A stretch of 64,000 nt of DNA from Clostridiaceae bacterium (GTDB lineage Bacteria > Bacillota > Clostridia > TANB77 > CAG-508), in contig JAETPW010000022.1 of NCBI GenBank assembly GCA_021771025.1, positions 1 to 64,000 on the forward strand. Direction: 5' to 3'. Positions 1 through 8,451 of the stretch are shown here, in pieces (position 1 is the stretch's first letter; every line of letters starts with the position of its first letter). The position numbers and the translations under genes were made by a program. The notes beneath the pieces were generated by a model. The model worked only from the letters and a program-made list of their open reading frames with translations. It did no database searches and was not told the DNA's origin.

Positions 1-33
1 TTAAACCTATTTATTAAATTAATTTATTGTTTT

Positions 34-111
34 TTATACAGTAGTAAACTTTTTAAAATTCCAATCACTACTGTTATTAATCATGCTCTTTTTTAACTTT
101 TTATTTTTCAC
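34..111 (-). CDS. Possible 25-residue basic peptide
   Basis: A short reading frame on the minus strand starts with GTG and ends in TAA. It has a very good ribosome site, AGGAGG, six bases upstream of the GTG. The predicted peptide is lysine-rich (seven Lys) and has no membrane segment. I do not recognise it. The coding case rests on the ribosome site and start spacing alone, so it may be a leader peptide or a chance frame. Confidence 0.3.
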   Translation of the reverse strand: MKNKKLKKSMINNSSDWNFKKFTTV

Positions 112-209
112 ACTATTACCTCCTTTTTCTTTTGCGTTTAGTATACCATAAATGTTTTTTTATGGCTAGTGTTATTTTATATTGATAAGGTTGTAAATCG
201 TAACAAACA

Positions 210-406
210 GTAACTACTCAAATGGTGCATAAATTTAGTCCGCTCTCAAGGGGATATAGTTATTGATTTTTCCGCTATCCCCATTCAAGAAAATGTAATT
301 CACTATCGTTCATAACATTTTCTAGAACGGTCCCCACAGTACGCTACAAAATCAATAACTATATCCCCTTTACGCTACTCTATAGGAAGACGCTCTGAGT
401 AGTTAC
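210..406. repeat. MITE-like inverted repeat element, copy 1
   Basis: This 197-bp element is nearly identical to one at 28520-28716. Its ends are perfect 11-bp inverted repeats (GTAACTACTCA / TGAGTAGTTAC). A second internal inverted repeat of about 23 bp is built on AGGGGATATAGTTATTGA. It is flanked by the 8-bp direct repeat AACAAACA (202-209 and 407-414), as expected for a target-site duplication. It has no coding capacity, so it would be a non-autonomous element moved by a transposase encoded elsewhere. Confidence 0.85.
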
Positions 407-446
407 AACAAACAAATGTAAAATAAAAAATTCTGTAAGAAAAGTG

Positions 447-475
447 TTGACAAAAAAGAGAAGTTGGCATAAAAT
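447..475 (+). promoter_or_regulatory. Vegetative promoter of the cadC-cadA operon
   Basis: TTGACA at 447-452 and TAAAAT at 470-475 are separated by 17 bp. The start of transcription would fall at the edge of the palindrome that begins at 482, as expected for repression by an ArsR-family protein. Confidence 0.75.
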
Positions 476-481
476 ATAATT

Positions 482-509
482 AAACATATGAATATATATT
501 CATATGTTT
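482..509. promoter_or_regulatory. Palindromic operator for the ArsR/CadC-type repressor
   Basis: A perfect 28-bp palindrome (arm AAACATATGAATAT) lies just after the -10 element. ArsR/SmtB repressors bind such imperfect or perfect 12-2-12 AT-rich palindromes containing ATATGAATAT-like half sites. This is therefore the likely autoregulatory site for the operon; the role is inferred from position and symmetry. Confidence 0.75.
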
Positions 510-706
510 CGAAAATAAAAAGATATCTCAGTGATTACCAACAAACTAAAACTAACAAATATGCTAAAACAACTATCACCCTGTCCCTAAAAAAGCAAAA
601 TTACCTTTTTTTACCCCGTCCCGAAAAAGGGGAGAAAAGAAAAAGTAAAAAAGATGGGGAAAAAAGAAAGGGAAAAACAAAAAAACAAACGAAGGAGGAA
701 AACAAT

Positions 707-1060
707 ATGGAAGACAATTTATTCGAATGTACTGTTTTACATGAAGAGACGGTAAAAAAAGTAAAAGAAACTATGCCAGAAGATGGTATAATTTATGATC
801 TAGCTGAATTATTCAAGGTATTTGCTGATTCTACTAGAATGAAGATTATTTACGCTTTATTAAAAGAAGAATTATGTGTATGTGATATTGCTAGCATTGT
901 TCAAACAACTCAATCAGCAATTTCTCATCAATTACGCATTTTAAAACAAACTAAATTAGTCAAATATCGTAAAGAAGGAAAAGTAGTTTACTATAGTCTA
1001 GATGATGACCATATTGCTGAAATTGTAAAGAAAGGACGTGAACATATTGACGAATTATAA
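707..1060 (+). CDS. cadC: ArsR/SmtB-family metal-responsive repressor (CadC/CzrA type)
   Basis: This 117-residue winged-helix repressor probably senses Cd/Zn/Pb and controls the ATPase gene that follows. I chose ATG 707 because AAGGAGG stands just before it; the longer upstream frame lacks a ribosome site and contains the operator. The helix-turn-helix covers about residues 58-85 (recognition segment TTQSAISHQLRILK). The CVC motif (Cys57, Cys59) and the N-terminal Cys8 match the thiolate metal site of CadC proteins. The C-terminal DDDH and EHID residues resemble the alpha-5 zinc site. Its 3' end overlaps the ATPase gene. Family assignment is firm; the exact metal is inference. Confidence 0.9.
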   Translation: MEDNLFECTVLHEETVKKVKETMPEDGIIYDLAELFKVFADSTRMKIIYALLKEELCVCDIASIVQTTQSAISHQLRILKQTKLVKYRKEGKVVYYSLDDDHIAEIVKKGREHIDEL

Positions 1061-3230
1061 ATATCATTTGGAAGGGTTAGATTGTGCGGCTTGTGCTAAA
1101 AAGATTGAAGATAAAATTGCTAGTACCTCCGGATATGATCAAGTAACTGTTAATTTTTCTACTTGTAAACTTTCTTTTCAAACCAGTAAGACAGAAGGTG
1201 TACAGGAGGAAATTACTCATTTGGTTCAAAGTTTAGAACCAGATGTGCAAGTAAGAGAAGCAAAGAGGAAAAAAGAGCTTGGTGCTAAGATCGATAGTAA
1301 AGAAGATAGCAAAGAAGTGGTTAATGGTAAATTTGACAGCAAAGAAGTGAGCAAGAAAAGTGAAAAACAGGAAAGAAGCGGAAAAGACATTGCACGCTTA
1401 CTATTAGGAGTTTTGCTTTATGGTATATCCTATTTTATCCAAGAACAAGGAGGAAATATCGTTTTTTCTAGTGTATTATTGATGATATCTTTATTTGTTT
1501 TATTATTCCGTATTGCCAAAAAAGCAGGGGCACAATTGATCAGAAATAAAACACTAGACGAAAATGCGTTAATTACTATTTCAGCTATTGGAGCTTGTTT
1601 AGTAGGAAAACAAACAGAAGGCATCATGGTGATTGTACTATACGAAATAGGAAAAATACTAGAAGCAAGAGCAGTTAGCAAAACTCGTAAATCAATTTTA
1701 GAGTTAATGGATATTAAGCCCGAATTTGCTCATGTAAAAAAAGGAAATGAAGTAATCACTATTCCTCCAGAGGAAGTACACATAGGTGATGAAATTATCA
1801 TAAAAACAGGAGAAAAGATTCCTTTAGATGGAAAGGTTTTGCAAGGAGAAGCCCAAATTGATCAGTCAGCATTGACTGGCGAAAGTGCTATAAAGCAAGT
1901 AACTAAAGGAGATGAGGTTCTTTCCGGAGCAATAAATGTAGAAGGCATGTTCGAAATGCAGGTTCAGAAAACCTATGAAAATAGTACAGTAAGCCAGATT
2001 TTAAATTTAGTAGAAAATGCAACTGATAAAAAAGCAAGAACAGAAACATTTGTGGCGAAAGCTGCTAAAATTTATACACCAACAGTAATTAGCCTTGCTG
2101 TTTTAGTAGCCATTTTTTTACCATTACTTTATGCAGGAGTGACCTATCAGGAAAGTATTTATAAGGCCTTAATTTTCTTGGTTATTTCTTGCCCATGTTC
2201 TATTGCCATCTCTGTTCCACTTAGTTATTTTACTGGGATTGGCAAGGCTTCCCGCAGAGGAATCTTAGTTAAGGGAAGTGACTATTTAGATGGAATTCGT
2301 GAAATAGGAGAAATTCTTTTTGATAAAACGGGAACCATTACCACAGGGAATTTTGCCGTAGAAAAGGTCCATTCTTTTGAATCAAGCTTATCTGAAGAAG
2401 AAGTGTTACAGTATTTGGTAAGAGGAGAAAGTTTTTCTAATCACCCTATTGCTAAGTCTATTTTAACTTATTATGGCAAAGAAATAGAGTTAAAAGGAAT
2501 AAACGAATTTCGTGAGATAGCAGGAAAAGGCTTGCAATATGAATATGAAGGAAAACAAGTGAAAATAGGAAATGCCTCTTTTGTACAATTAAGTCAAGAT
2601 TTGGCAAAAGAACAAGTAAGAGAAGGCAAAACTACTTTATATTTAGAAATAAATACCAAATTAGTAGGAAGTATAGTATTAACCGATGAAATAAAACCAG
2701 ATGCCAAACAAACAATGCAAAACTTATCCAAATTAGGAATCAAAACCAAAATGATTACTGGTGACAAACAAGAAGTAGCCGATCGAATAGCCAAACAAGT
2801 AGGAATTGGAGAGGTAAAAGCAGAAATGTTACCACAAGATAAGTACCAAGAACTAGAAAAAGAAATGAAAAAGCGTGAAAATAAACAAAGCACACGAAAA
2901 ATTGCTTATGTAGGAGATGGCATTAACGATAGTCCAGTACTAGCTAGAAGTGATATTGGCATTTCTATGGGAGGAATTGGTTCTAGTTCAGCCATTGAAG
3001 CATCAGATGTCGTGATTATGACAGATGAACTTGCAAAAATACCAGAAGCTATTTCCATTTCGAAAAAAACCAACACAATTATCAAACAAAACCTAATTTT
3101 TTCTGTAGGGGTTAAATTAGTTATTTTGTTACTTAGCCTATTTGGTATAGCAGATATGTGGGAGGCAGTTTTTGCCGATGTAGGAACTACTCTAATTACC
3201 ATCATTAATACTGCACGTATTTTAAAATAA
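1038..3230 (+). CDS. cadA: Cd2+/Zn2+-type P1B ATPase
   Basis: This heavy-metal exporting ATPase of 730 residues lies in the inner membrane. The N-terminal heavy-metal-associated domain carries DCAACA near residue 16. A charged, low-complexity Lys/Ser/Asp linker (about 85-125) follows. The transmembrane ion site is SCPCSI (CPC near residue 386), the phosphorylation motif is DKTGT near 429, and the hinge is GDGIND near 627. CPC with this domain order indicates a Cd/Zn/Pb rather than a Cu pump. The frame overlaps the repressor gene. GTG 1038 is two bases after AAAGG; TTG 1047 has better spacing and is a real alternative start. Regulation is by the repressor upstream. Confidence 0.92.
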   Translation: MNILTNYKYHLEGLDCAACAKKIEDKIASTSGYDQVTVNFSTCKLSFQTSKTEGVQEEITHLVQSLEPDVQVREAKRKKELGAKIDSKEDSKEVVNGKFDSKEVSKKSEKQERSGKDIARLLLGVLLYGISYFIQEQGGNIVFSSVLLMISLFVLLFRIAKKAGAQLIRNKTLDENALITISAIGACLVGKQTEGIMVIVLYEIGKILEARAVSKTRKSILELMDIKPEFAHVKKGNEVITIPPEEVHIGDEIIIKTGEKIPLDGKVLQGEAQIDQSALTGESAIKQVTKGDEVLSGAINVEGMFEMQVQKTYENSTVSQILNLVENATDKKARTETFVAKAAKIYTPTVISLAVLVAIFLPLLYAGVTYQESIYKALIFLVISCPCSIAISVPLSYFTGIGKASRRGILVKGSDYLDGIREIGEILFDKTGTITTGNFAVEKVHSFESSLSEEEVLQYLVRGESFSNHPIAKSILTYYGKEIELKGINEFREIAGKGLQYEYEGKQVKIGNASFVQLSQDLAKEQVREGKTTLYLEINTKLVGSIVLTDEIKPDAKQTMQNLSKLGIKTKMITGDKQEVADRIAKQVGIGEVKAEMLPQDKYQELEKEMKKRENKQSTRKIAYVGDGINDSPVLARSDIGISMGGIGSSSAIEASDVVIMTDELAKIPEAISISKKTNTIIKQNLIFSVGVKLVILLLSLFGIADMWEAVFADVGTTLITIINTARILK

Positions 3231-3365
3231 AGAAAAAACATTAAAAAAGCGATAGAATCTTATCGTATTTCAGAGGAAATGAAAGAAAAATTAAGAAAAA
3301 TGAAGAGAGGGGACTCTCTTTTTTCTTGCAAAAAAATCAGAGGTCTGGTATGATAAACAAAAAAG

Positions 3366-3533
3366 TAGGGAAATGTGGAGGCAGGGAAGTGTGGAGGTAG
3401 GGAAATGTGGGGACGCCCTTTTCTTCCCTATCGCTTAAAAAAAGATATAAAATAAATGAAAAAATCGATAGGGAAGAAAAGGGCGTCCCCACATTTCCCT
3501 ACCTCCACACTTTCCTGCCTCCACATTTTCCTA
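3366..3533. repeat. Long inverted repeat, 68-bp arms, GGGGACGCCC family
   Basis: Two 68-bp arms (3366-3433 and 3466-3533) differ at only two positions and enclose a 32-nt loop. The arms contain GGGGACGCCCTTTTCTTCCC, which recurs at 29594-29633, 43073-43121 and 52252-52332. Together with a small hairpin-like stretch it fills the gap between cadA and the next gene. It could act as a terminator, but its length and its recurrence suggest a mobile palindromic repeat. Confidence 0.8.
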
Positions 3534-3559
3534 ATAAGCAAAAGAAAGGTTGAAAGAAA

Positions 3560-5272
3560 ATGAAACAAGGAAATCATCATCAAAAACAAAAAATAACCAA
3601 AGAAGGAGTAGAGCAAAAAAAGAAGAAGATAACTCGTATTTTTCTTGCTATTATTATTTTAGTTGTTCTTGCTATTGCAGCAATGATTGCTAATGATTTT
3701 ATTATTTTAGGGAAAAATAGCACAACCAATTTAGTAATAAACAATAAAAATGTAACTGCCAATTTGAAGAAAGAAGTACTAATTCAAGATGATGAAGTTT
3801 ATTTATCTAAATCAGACTTGGCTAATTTTTTTGATCAATATATTTATGAAGATACACAAAATAATCAGATCATCACTACTTATGATACTAAAATAGCTGC
3901 TATGAAATTAGGCGAAAATGAAATTACCATTAATGGCTCAACCAAAAAAACGTATGCACATATCATAGAAAAAGAGCAGACCACATATCTACCACTTTCT
4001 GAACTAAAAGATGTGTATGGGATAGAAATTACTTATTTAGCAGATAGCAAAGTAGTAACTATAGATTCAATTAATCGTGAACAAAAAAAAGCTATTGTTA
4101 ATCAAGACTTAGCAGTAAAGTCAACTACAAACTTCATTGCTAAAACAGTAGATCGTGTAAAAAAAGGATCATTTGTTATTGTTGTTTCAGAAGAAAAGGG
4201 ATATACCAAAGTTCGTACAGAAAACGGCAAATTGGGATATGTTAAAACAAAGCAATTAGGAGCTCCAGTACAGACAAGACAAGCTATTGAAGAAAAAAAA
4301 GCAGTTGAAGGAAAAGTCAATTTAGTTTGGGATTATTATTCAGAGGTAGCTTCTGCACCAGACCGCACGGGAACAACAATTGAAGGAATCAACGTGGTTT
4401 CTCCTGCGTTTTTTCACTTAACTAAAAATGGAAAATTGGAAGAAAATATTGGGCAAAAAGGACAAGCTTATATTGATTGGGCACACGAAAATGGATATCA
4501 AGTTTGGCCAATGGTACAAAATGCAGGAGATGGCATGCTTGCGGTAACATCAAAAATTATGAATAGTTATGAAAAAAGACAAGAACTCATTGAATCCATT
4601 GTCAATAGCTGTGTAACGTATAAATTAGATGGAATCAACATTGACTTTGAAAACATGAAAAAAGAAGATAAAGACCTTTATTCTCGTTTTATCATAGAAC
4701 TAACACCACGTATTAAAGAAATGGGACTAATTGTTTCTGTTGATGTAACCGCACCAGACGGAGCAGACACATGGTCGCTATGTTTTGACCGCCACGTAAT
4801 TGGTGATGTAGCAGATTACATTGTTTTTATGGCTTATGATGAATATGGAACTTCCAGCAATAAAGCAGGTACAACAGCGGGATATGACTGGGTAGAATTA
4901 AGCTTAAAGAAATTTTTACAAACCGAAGAAATAGAGAGCAACAAAATTATTTTAGGAATTCCCCTTTATACAAGACTTTGGACAGAAGATAGTTCAGGGA
5001 AATTACTATCACAAAAAACAGTAGCCATGAAAGATATTGAATCAACTATTCCAGAAGGGGTAGAGAGAAAATGGGATGACAAATTAAAACAAAATTATGT
5101 GGAATATAAAGAGGGAAATAATACTAAAAAAATGTGGATAGAAGATAGTAAATCATTAAGTGCAAAATTAGACTTAGTAAAAACCTACAAGTTAGGAGGA
5201 ACAGCGGCCTGGGAAAAAGGAATGGAAACTGAGGAAGTGTGGTCATTGCTTGCTGAAAAATTGTCGGAATAG
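3560..5272 (+). CDS. Membrane-anchored GH18-family glycosidase with copper-amine-oxidase-like and SH3-like domains
   Basis: This protein of 570 residues has a short Lys-rich cytoplasmic head and one transmembrane anchor (about 27-47), then a copper-amine-oxidase-like N-terminal domain (about 55-165), an SH3-like domain (about 180-233) and a GH18 barrel (about 255-570). The catalytic signature DGINIDFE lies at 357-364, with Glu364 as the acid. The architecture resembles the SleL/YaaH/YdhD group that acts on spore or cell-wall peptidoglycan, but the LysM repeats of that group are replaced by the other domains. It therefore probably trims peptidoglycan at the cell surface or in sporulation. The precise substrate is inferred. 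Confidence 0.85.
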   Translation: MKQGNHHQKQKITKEGVEQKKKKITRIFLAIIILVVLAIAAMIANDFIILGKNSTTNLVINNKNVTANLKKEVLIQDDEVYLSKSDLANFFDQYIYEDTQNNQIITTYDTKIAAMKLGENEITINGSTKKTYAHIIEKEQTTYLPLSELKDVYGIEITYLADSKVVTIDSINREQKKAIVNQDLAVKSTTNFIAKTVDRVKKGSFVIVVSEEKGYTKVRTENGKLGYVKTKQLGAPVQTRQAIEEKKAVEGKVNLVWDYYSEVASAPDRTGTTIEGINVVSPAFFHLTKNGKLEENIGQKGQAYIDWAHENGYQVWPMVQNAGDGMLAVTSKIMNSYEKRQELIESIVNSCVTYKLDGINIDFENMKKEDKDLYSRFIIELTPRIKEMGLIVSVDVTAPDGADTWSLCFDRHVIGDVADYIVFMAYDEYGTSSNKAGTTAGYDWVELSLKKFLQTEEIESNKIILGIPLYTRLWTEDSSGKLLSQKTVAMKDIESTIPEGVERKWDDKLKQNYVEYKEGNNTKKMWIEDSKSLSAKLDLVKTYKLGGTAAWEKGMETEEVWSLLAEKLSE

Positions 5273-5284
5273 GTAAAGGTTAAA

Positions 5285-5340
5285 TAAGGAACGTTTCTGT
5301 TTGGGACTTTTTGTCCTTTTGGAGACGTTTCTTTTTTGTT
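5285..5340 (+). terminator. Terminator-like hairpin after the GH18 gene
   Basis: Nested partial complementarity (GGGAC/GTCC inside ACGTTTC/GAGACGT) is followed by TTCTTTTTT. It resembles the other GGGAC-containing hairpins of the window. Confidence 0.5.
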
Positions 5341-5394
5341 TCATTTTTATTTAATTTGTATTGGTTTGGCACTAATTAAAAGGATATGGCTGAG

Positions 5395-5568
5395 AATATA
5401 TGGAATTAGATGGTAAAATTGATAAAAAAGAAAAAAGAATGTGGATAAAAACTCATAGACAAGGAAAAAAAGAACAAGTAAAATGAAAGCGATAGATAAA
5501 AGTAAGCATAAAAAAGTAAGTAAAAGTAAATAATAGGCAAAAGAAAAGGAAAAAGAGGAGAGAAAAGC
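5395..5568 (+). repeat. Conserved 5' leader of prepilin paralogs, copy 1
   Basis: This purine-rich leader recurs upstream of the paralogs at 46190-46370, 48922-49103 and 62776-62937. Shared blocks include AATGTGGATAA, TTCATAGACAA, GTAAGCAAAAGTAAATACTA and a final GGAGA ribosome site. It is diverged here and about 95% alike between the 46-kb and 49-kb copies. It may be a duplicated promoter/5' UTR or a recombination track. Confidence 0.7.
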
Positions 5569-5696
5569 ATGAGACAAACAAGAAATGAAAAAGAAGACGA
5601 GAAAATAGTAAAAAAGAAAATGAAACTCAAAATGAGACAAGAAGAATCAGCAAAAGAGATGCCAAAAGGAATCACATTAATAGCACTCGTGATAAC
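5569..5696 (+). pseudogene. 5' part of prepilin-like surface gene, split by mobile element
   Basis: This is the N-terminal 42 codons of a prepilin-like protein: a charged leader rich in Lys/Glu, then the class III signal GITLIALVITII. The frame runs into the mobile element after the ATAAC core and stops 70 bp inside it. Joining 5569-5696 to 18503-20015 gives one uninterrupted 546-residue frame whose junction reads ALVITIIVLLILAGVTIA, matching the intact paralogs at 49 and 63 kb. The gene was therefore functional until the insertion. Confidence 0.9.
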
Positions 5697-5710
5697 AATT
5701 ATATTCTCTT
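5685..5710. other. attL of the mobile element
   Basis: The left junction contains ATAAC at 5692-5696 followed by AATTATATTCT. Combined with the right junction it predicts attP as a near-palindrome with arms AGAATAT and ATATTCT around TATAACAATT, the symmetry usual for large serine recombinase sites. The crossover is in or next to ATAAC. Confidence 0.75.
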
Positions 5711-5883
5711 ATGACGAAAATGTAAAATCTAGTAATAACAAAGGTTTCCTCCTACAAACAATTTAGTAAAAATCATAAATTTTCAAATATTTAAAAGATG
5801 AATTGTAAAAAATAATAACAATTTCATCTTTTTTTGATTTTATAATAATTAAAATTTAAAAATTGAGAGGAGATTTAAAAATT

Positions 5884-6279
5884 ATGGAGAACAAAGAATT
5901 AAAAGAAAGATTTATTGATGAAAAAACAGGAATAGAATATAGATTAGTTGGAGATTATTATATACCTAATATAACAATACCAAAGGCTAGAAGAACAGGA
6001 AATATAGGAAAGTATGGAAGATTAAAACTAAGCTATATGAAGAAATACAAAATACCAGAATATACAGAAATGTTATTAAGTAATGAATTAAAAAGTTATT
6101 TACTAGATATAGAAGATGAGTGCAAAGATAAATTAGAACTTTTAATAAAACAAATGGCAGAAAAAGAAAATGTAACTGAAGAATTAAAAGTAAATAATCA
6201 ATTAGAATGGGTTGCAAGAATGAATAATATTAAAAATAGAGCAGAAGAAATTATATTAAATGAGATTATATATTTATAA
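5884..6279 (+). CDS. tnpV: TnpV-family transposon-encoded protein
   Basis: This protein of 131 residues matches the TnpV family of small proteins found in serine-recombinase mobile elements of gut clostridia. Recognisable family features are GDYYIPN near the start, the GKYG-LKLSYMKKYK segment and the C-terminal LEWVARMNNIKNRAEEIILN. Its molecular role is not known. ATG 5884 is chosen because GAGAGGAGA lies upstream. It is the first gene inside the left end of the element. Confidence 0.85.
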   Translation: MENKELKERFIDEKTGIEYRLVGDYYIPNITIPKARRTGNIGKYGRLKLSYMKKYKIPEYTEMLLSNELKSYLLDIEDECKDKLELLIKQMAEKENVTEELKVNNQLEWVARMNNIKNRAEEIILNEIIYL

Positions 6280-6397
6280 AATTCAAAGGTATCGAATTTG
6301 TAACCTTTGAGAAATGTAGAAAATTGACTTTTTTAAAATTTTTAATGAAAAATTTGGAAATAGATGTTATAATGAAAATGAAAAATTAAGTTTCATA

Positions 6398-6424
6398 AAT
6401 TTTGCAGACATTATCTGCAAAATT
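6398..6424. promoter_or_regulatory. Palindrome in the 5' leader of the DUF1016 gene
   Basis: AATTTTGCAGA and TCTGCAAAATT form 11-bp arms around a 5-bp centre, between a TATAAT at 6368-6373 and the ribosome site of the gene. It could be an operator or a leader hairpin limiting expression of the nuclease. Confidence 0.5.
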
Positions 6425-6439
6425 AGAAAGAAGGTAATA

Positions 6440-7504
6440 ATGAACGAATTAGAACAATTAGAAAATATAAATGTAGATAAATTATATAAAGATGTATCAG
6501 ATTTAATTGAAAGTGCAAAAGTTAAGGTGGTTTCGCATGTTAATACAGAGTTTGTTATATTAAATTGGAATATTGGAAATAGAATAAAAAATGAATTACT
6601 AGATAATAAGAAACCCGAGTATGGTAAAAAAGTTATCAAAAATTTAAGTAAGAAATTGATTGAAAAATATGGTAGAGGTTATAGTTATTCAAACTTATAT
6701 AGAATGTTACAAATAAATGAAGATTTTGAAGATTTTGAAAATTTTGCGACACTGTCGCAAAAATTGAGTTGGTCTCATTTTGTAGAAATTGTAAAAATGG
6801 ATACTGATGTAAAAAGAAAATTTTATGCAACAATGTGTATGAATGAAAATTGGTCAGTAAGGACATTAAAAGAAAGAGTAGATTCAGCATTGTTTGAAAG
6901 GACAGCAATATCTAAAAAACCAGAACAAACCATAATAAATGATTTACAATTATTAACAGATGAAAATAAAATGACAACAGATTTATTTTTCAGAGATCCA
7001 TATATTTTGGATTTTTTGGAACTCAAAGACACTTATAGTGAAAAAGATTTAGAGAATGCAATAATAAATGAACTAGAAAAATTTATTTTGGAAATGGGTA
7101 ATGATTTTGCTTTTTTAGCTAGACAAAAAAGAATAACAATAGATGGCAGAGATTATTATATGGACTTACTATTTTACCATAGAAAGTTAAGAAGATTAGT
7201 TGTTATAGAATTAAAATTAGATGAATTTAAACCAGAGCATAAAGGTCAAGTAGAATTATATTTAAAATGGCTTGATAGGTATGAAAGAGCAGAAGGGGAA
7301 GAATCACCAGTAGCAATTATATTATGTGCTACTAAAAGTGATATGATGACAGAACTATTGGAATTAAGTAATAGTGGAATACATGTAGCTCAATATCTTA
7401 CAAATTATGTTCCTAAGGAGCTATTAGAAGAGAAATTTTTATCTAGTATAAGAAATGCAAAGATACAATTAGAACAAAGATGTAAAAACGAAGAAAAAGA
7501 GTAA
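6440..7504 (+). CDS. DUF1016/YhcG-type PD-(D/E)xK nuclease protein
   Basis: This protein of 354 residues has an N-terminal DUF1016 helical DNA-binding region (about 10-170, with the family segment LSWSHFVEIVKM) and a C-terminal PD-(D/E)xK nuclease fold (about 190-340). The catalytic pattern is visible as YYMDLLFYHRKLRRLVVIEL followed by Lys, giving the Asp and the E-x-K. Such proteins are common on mobile elements and near restriction systems and are suspected in DNA-end processing or defence; a precise role is not established. The coding sequence contains a palindrome (6742-6762) matched by a longer one just after the stop. Confidence 0.85.
   Translation: MNELEQLENINVDKLYKDVSDLIESAKVKVVSHVNTEFVILNWNIGNRIKNELLDNKKPEYGKKVIKNLSKKLIEKYGRGYSYSNLYRMLQINEDFEDFENFATLSQKLSWSHFVEIVKMDTDVKRKFYATMCMNENWSVRTLKERVDSALFERTAISKKPEQTIINDLQLLTDENKMTTDLFFRDPYILDFLELKDTYSEKDLENAIINELEKFILEMGNDFAFLARQKRITIDGRDYYMDLLFYHRKLRRLVVIELKLDEFKPEHKGQVELYLKWLDRYERAEGEESPVAIILCATKSDMMTELLELSNSGIHVAQYLTNYVPKELLEEKFLSSIRNAKIQLEQRCKNEEKE
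6742..6762. repeat. Palindrome GCGACAcTGTCGC inside the nuclease gene
   Basis: TTTTGCGACA-C-TGTCGCAAAA lies within codons for ATLSQ. The same palindrome with longer arms stands at 7508-7536, just after the stop codon. The pair may be binding sites or recombination scars. Confidence 0.7.
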
Positions 7505-7507
7505 ATT

Positions 7508-7536
7508 AAATTTTTGCGACAGTGTCGCAAAAATTT
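7508..7536 (+). terminator. Palindromic hairpin after the nuclease gene
   Basis: Fourteen-base arms AAATTTTTGCGACA and TGTCGCAAAAATTT surround one base. A second hairpin with a T-rich tail follows at 7547-7584 (AAGCTTTAGATTTA pairing with TAAGTCTAAGGCTT). The second one is the more typical terminator. Confidence 0.6.
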
Positions 7537-7546
7537 AAAAAAGAAA

Positions 7547-7584
7547 AAGCTTTAGATTTAGAAATAAGTCTAAGGCTTATTTTT
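7547..7584 (+). terminator. Rho-independent terminator of the nuclease gene
   Basis: A 14-bp stem with G-U pairs and a 4-nt loop is followed by ATTTTTATGG, ending the nuclease transcript before the HTH gene. Confidence 0.6.
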
Positions 7585-7695
7585 ATGGAAATTTTTTATC
7601 TACATTTTTAAGATATAAACTTATATTGCTTCAACTTTAAAATCGACACAGAAGCATTGTGGTGCTAAAGAATTTGAAAGAGAGGAGGTTATTAA

Positions 7696-8184
7696 ATGTC
7701 AAATTTGAATTTGAAAGGATTATGGATTCCAATAGAAGTATTAACAGATAAAAATTTAAGTGATAAAGAAAAACACATATATTCTCTTATAGTATTTTTA
7801 AGTCAAGAAAAACAATATTGCTTTTGTACCAATAAAACAATAAGTGAGTTACTAAATATATCAGTAACACAAGTATCAAAACTAGTAAACTCGATAAAAG
7901 ATAAAGGATATATAAATATTGAAATGATATATAAAAAGAATAGTAAAGAAGTAGATATGAGAAAGTTAATACCTATTGAAGAAAAGTTAAATACCCTATT
8001 TAACAAAAGTTTAATACCCTCTCCAACAAAACTTCAATACCCTATTGAAGAAAAGTTTAAGGATAATAAATATAATATAAATAAATATAAAAATAATAAT
8101 AAAAAAGGGTATTGCAATTATGAACAACGAAATTATGATAACTTCGATTGGAATAGTCTTTATGCAAATGATTTTACATCGTAG
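7696..8184 (+). CDS. Helix-turn-helix protein, possible replication initiator
   Basis: This protein of 162 residues starts after GAGAGGAGG. The N-terminal LWIPIEVLTDKNLSDKEKHI and the winged-helix segment CTNKTISELLNISVTQVSKL match small HTH proteins that stand upstream of MobV genes in mobilizable elements and plasmids. The C-terminal third is Asn/Lys-rich low complexity. It may initiate rolling-circle or theta replication of the excised circle, or regulate mobilization. It is followed at once by the hairpin array and oriT, which supports a role in replication or transfer. No catalytic motif is visible. Confidence 0.65.
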   Translation: MSNLNLKGLWIPIEVLTDKNLSDKEKHIYSLIVFLSQEKQYCFCTNKTISELLNISVTQVSKLVNSIKDKGYINIEMIYKKNSKEVDMRKLIPIEEKLNTLFNKSLIPSPTKLQYPIEEKFKDNKYNINKYKNNNKKGYCNYEQRNYDNFDWNSLYANDFTS

Positions 8185-8252
8185 ATATGCTATAAAGCAA
8201 AATATAAAGTGTAGGTTTTGTTATTAGTAAAACCTATGCTTTTATTTTGCAA

Positions 8253-8424
8253 GTTTGAAACCGAATAGGTTTCAAACAGAGCCAAAGAAAAAATATGTAA
8301 TATGTTTTTCTTGGCTCTCTTAACCATAAATTGCAAATAGCAAATTTATGGTTAAGCATAAAAATACACTCGGTGTATTTTTATGAAAAAACTAAAAAAT
8401 GCGAGGTAGCAATTTTTAGTTTTT
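8253..8424. repeat. Array of five consecutive hairpins upstream of oriT
   Basis: Five inverted repeats follow one another with gaps of zero to two bases: 8253-8277 (10-bp arms), 8279-8317 (13-bp arms, one bulge), 8320-8355 (13-bp arms), 8357-8385 (13-bp arms) and 8387-8424 (15-bp arms, one mismatch). Their sequences are unrelated to each other. The array lies between the HTH gene and the oriT. Single-strand origins and replication origins are known to be hairpin-rich, so an origin role is the first hypothesis. Confidence 0.85.
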
Positions 8425-8451
8425 GGGGTGTGGGGTGTCCCTGCCACACTG

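Noticed and set aside
488..706. Longer CadC-type repressor beginning at 488
   Set aside because: The segment includes the operator palindrome and promoter-proximal DNA; the family start is at ATG 707 after AAGGAGG.
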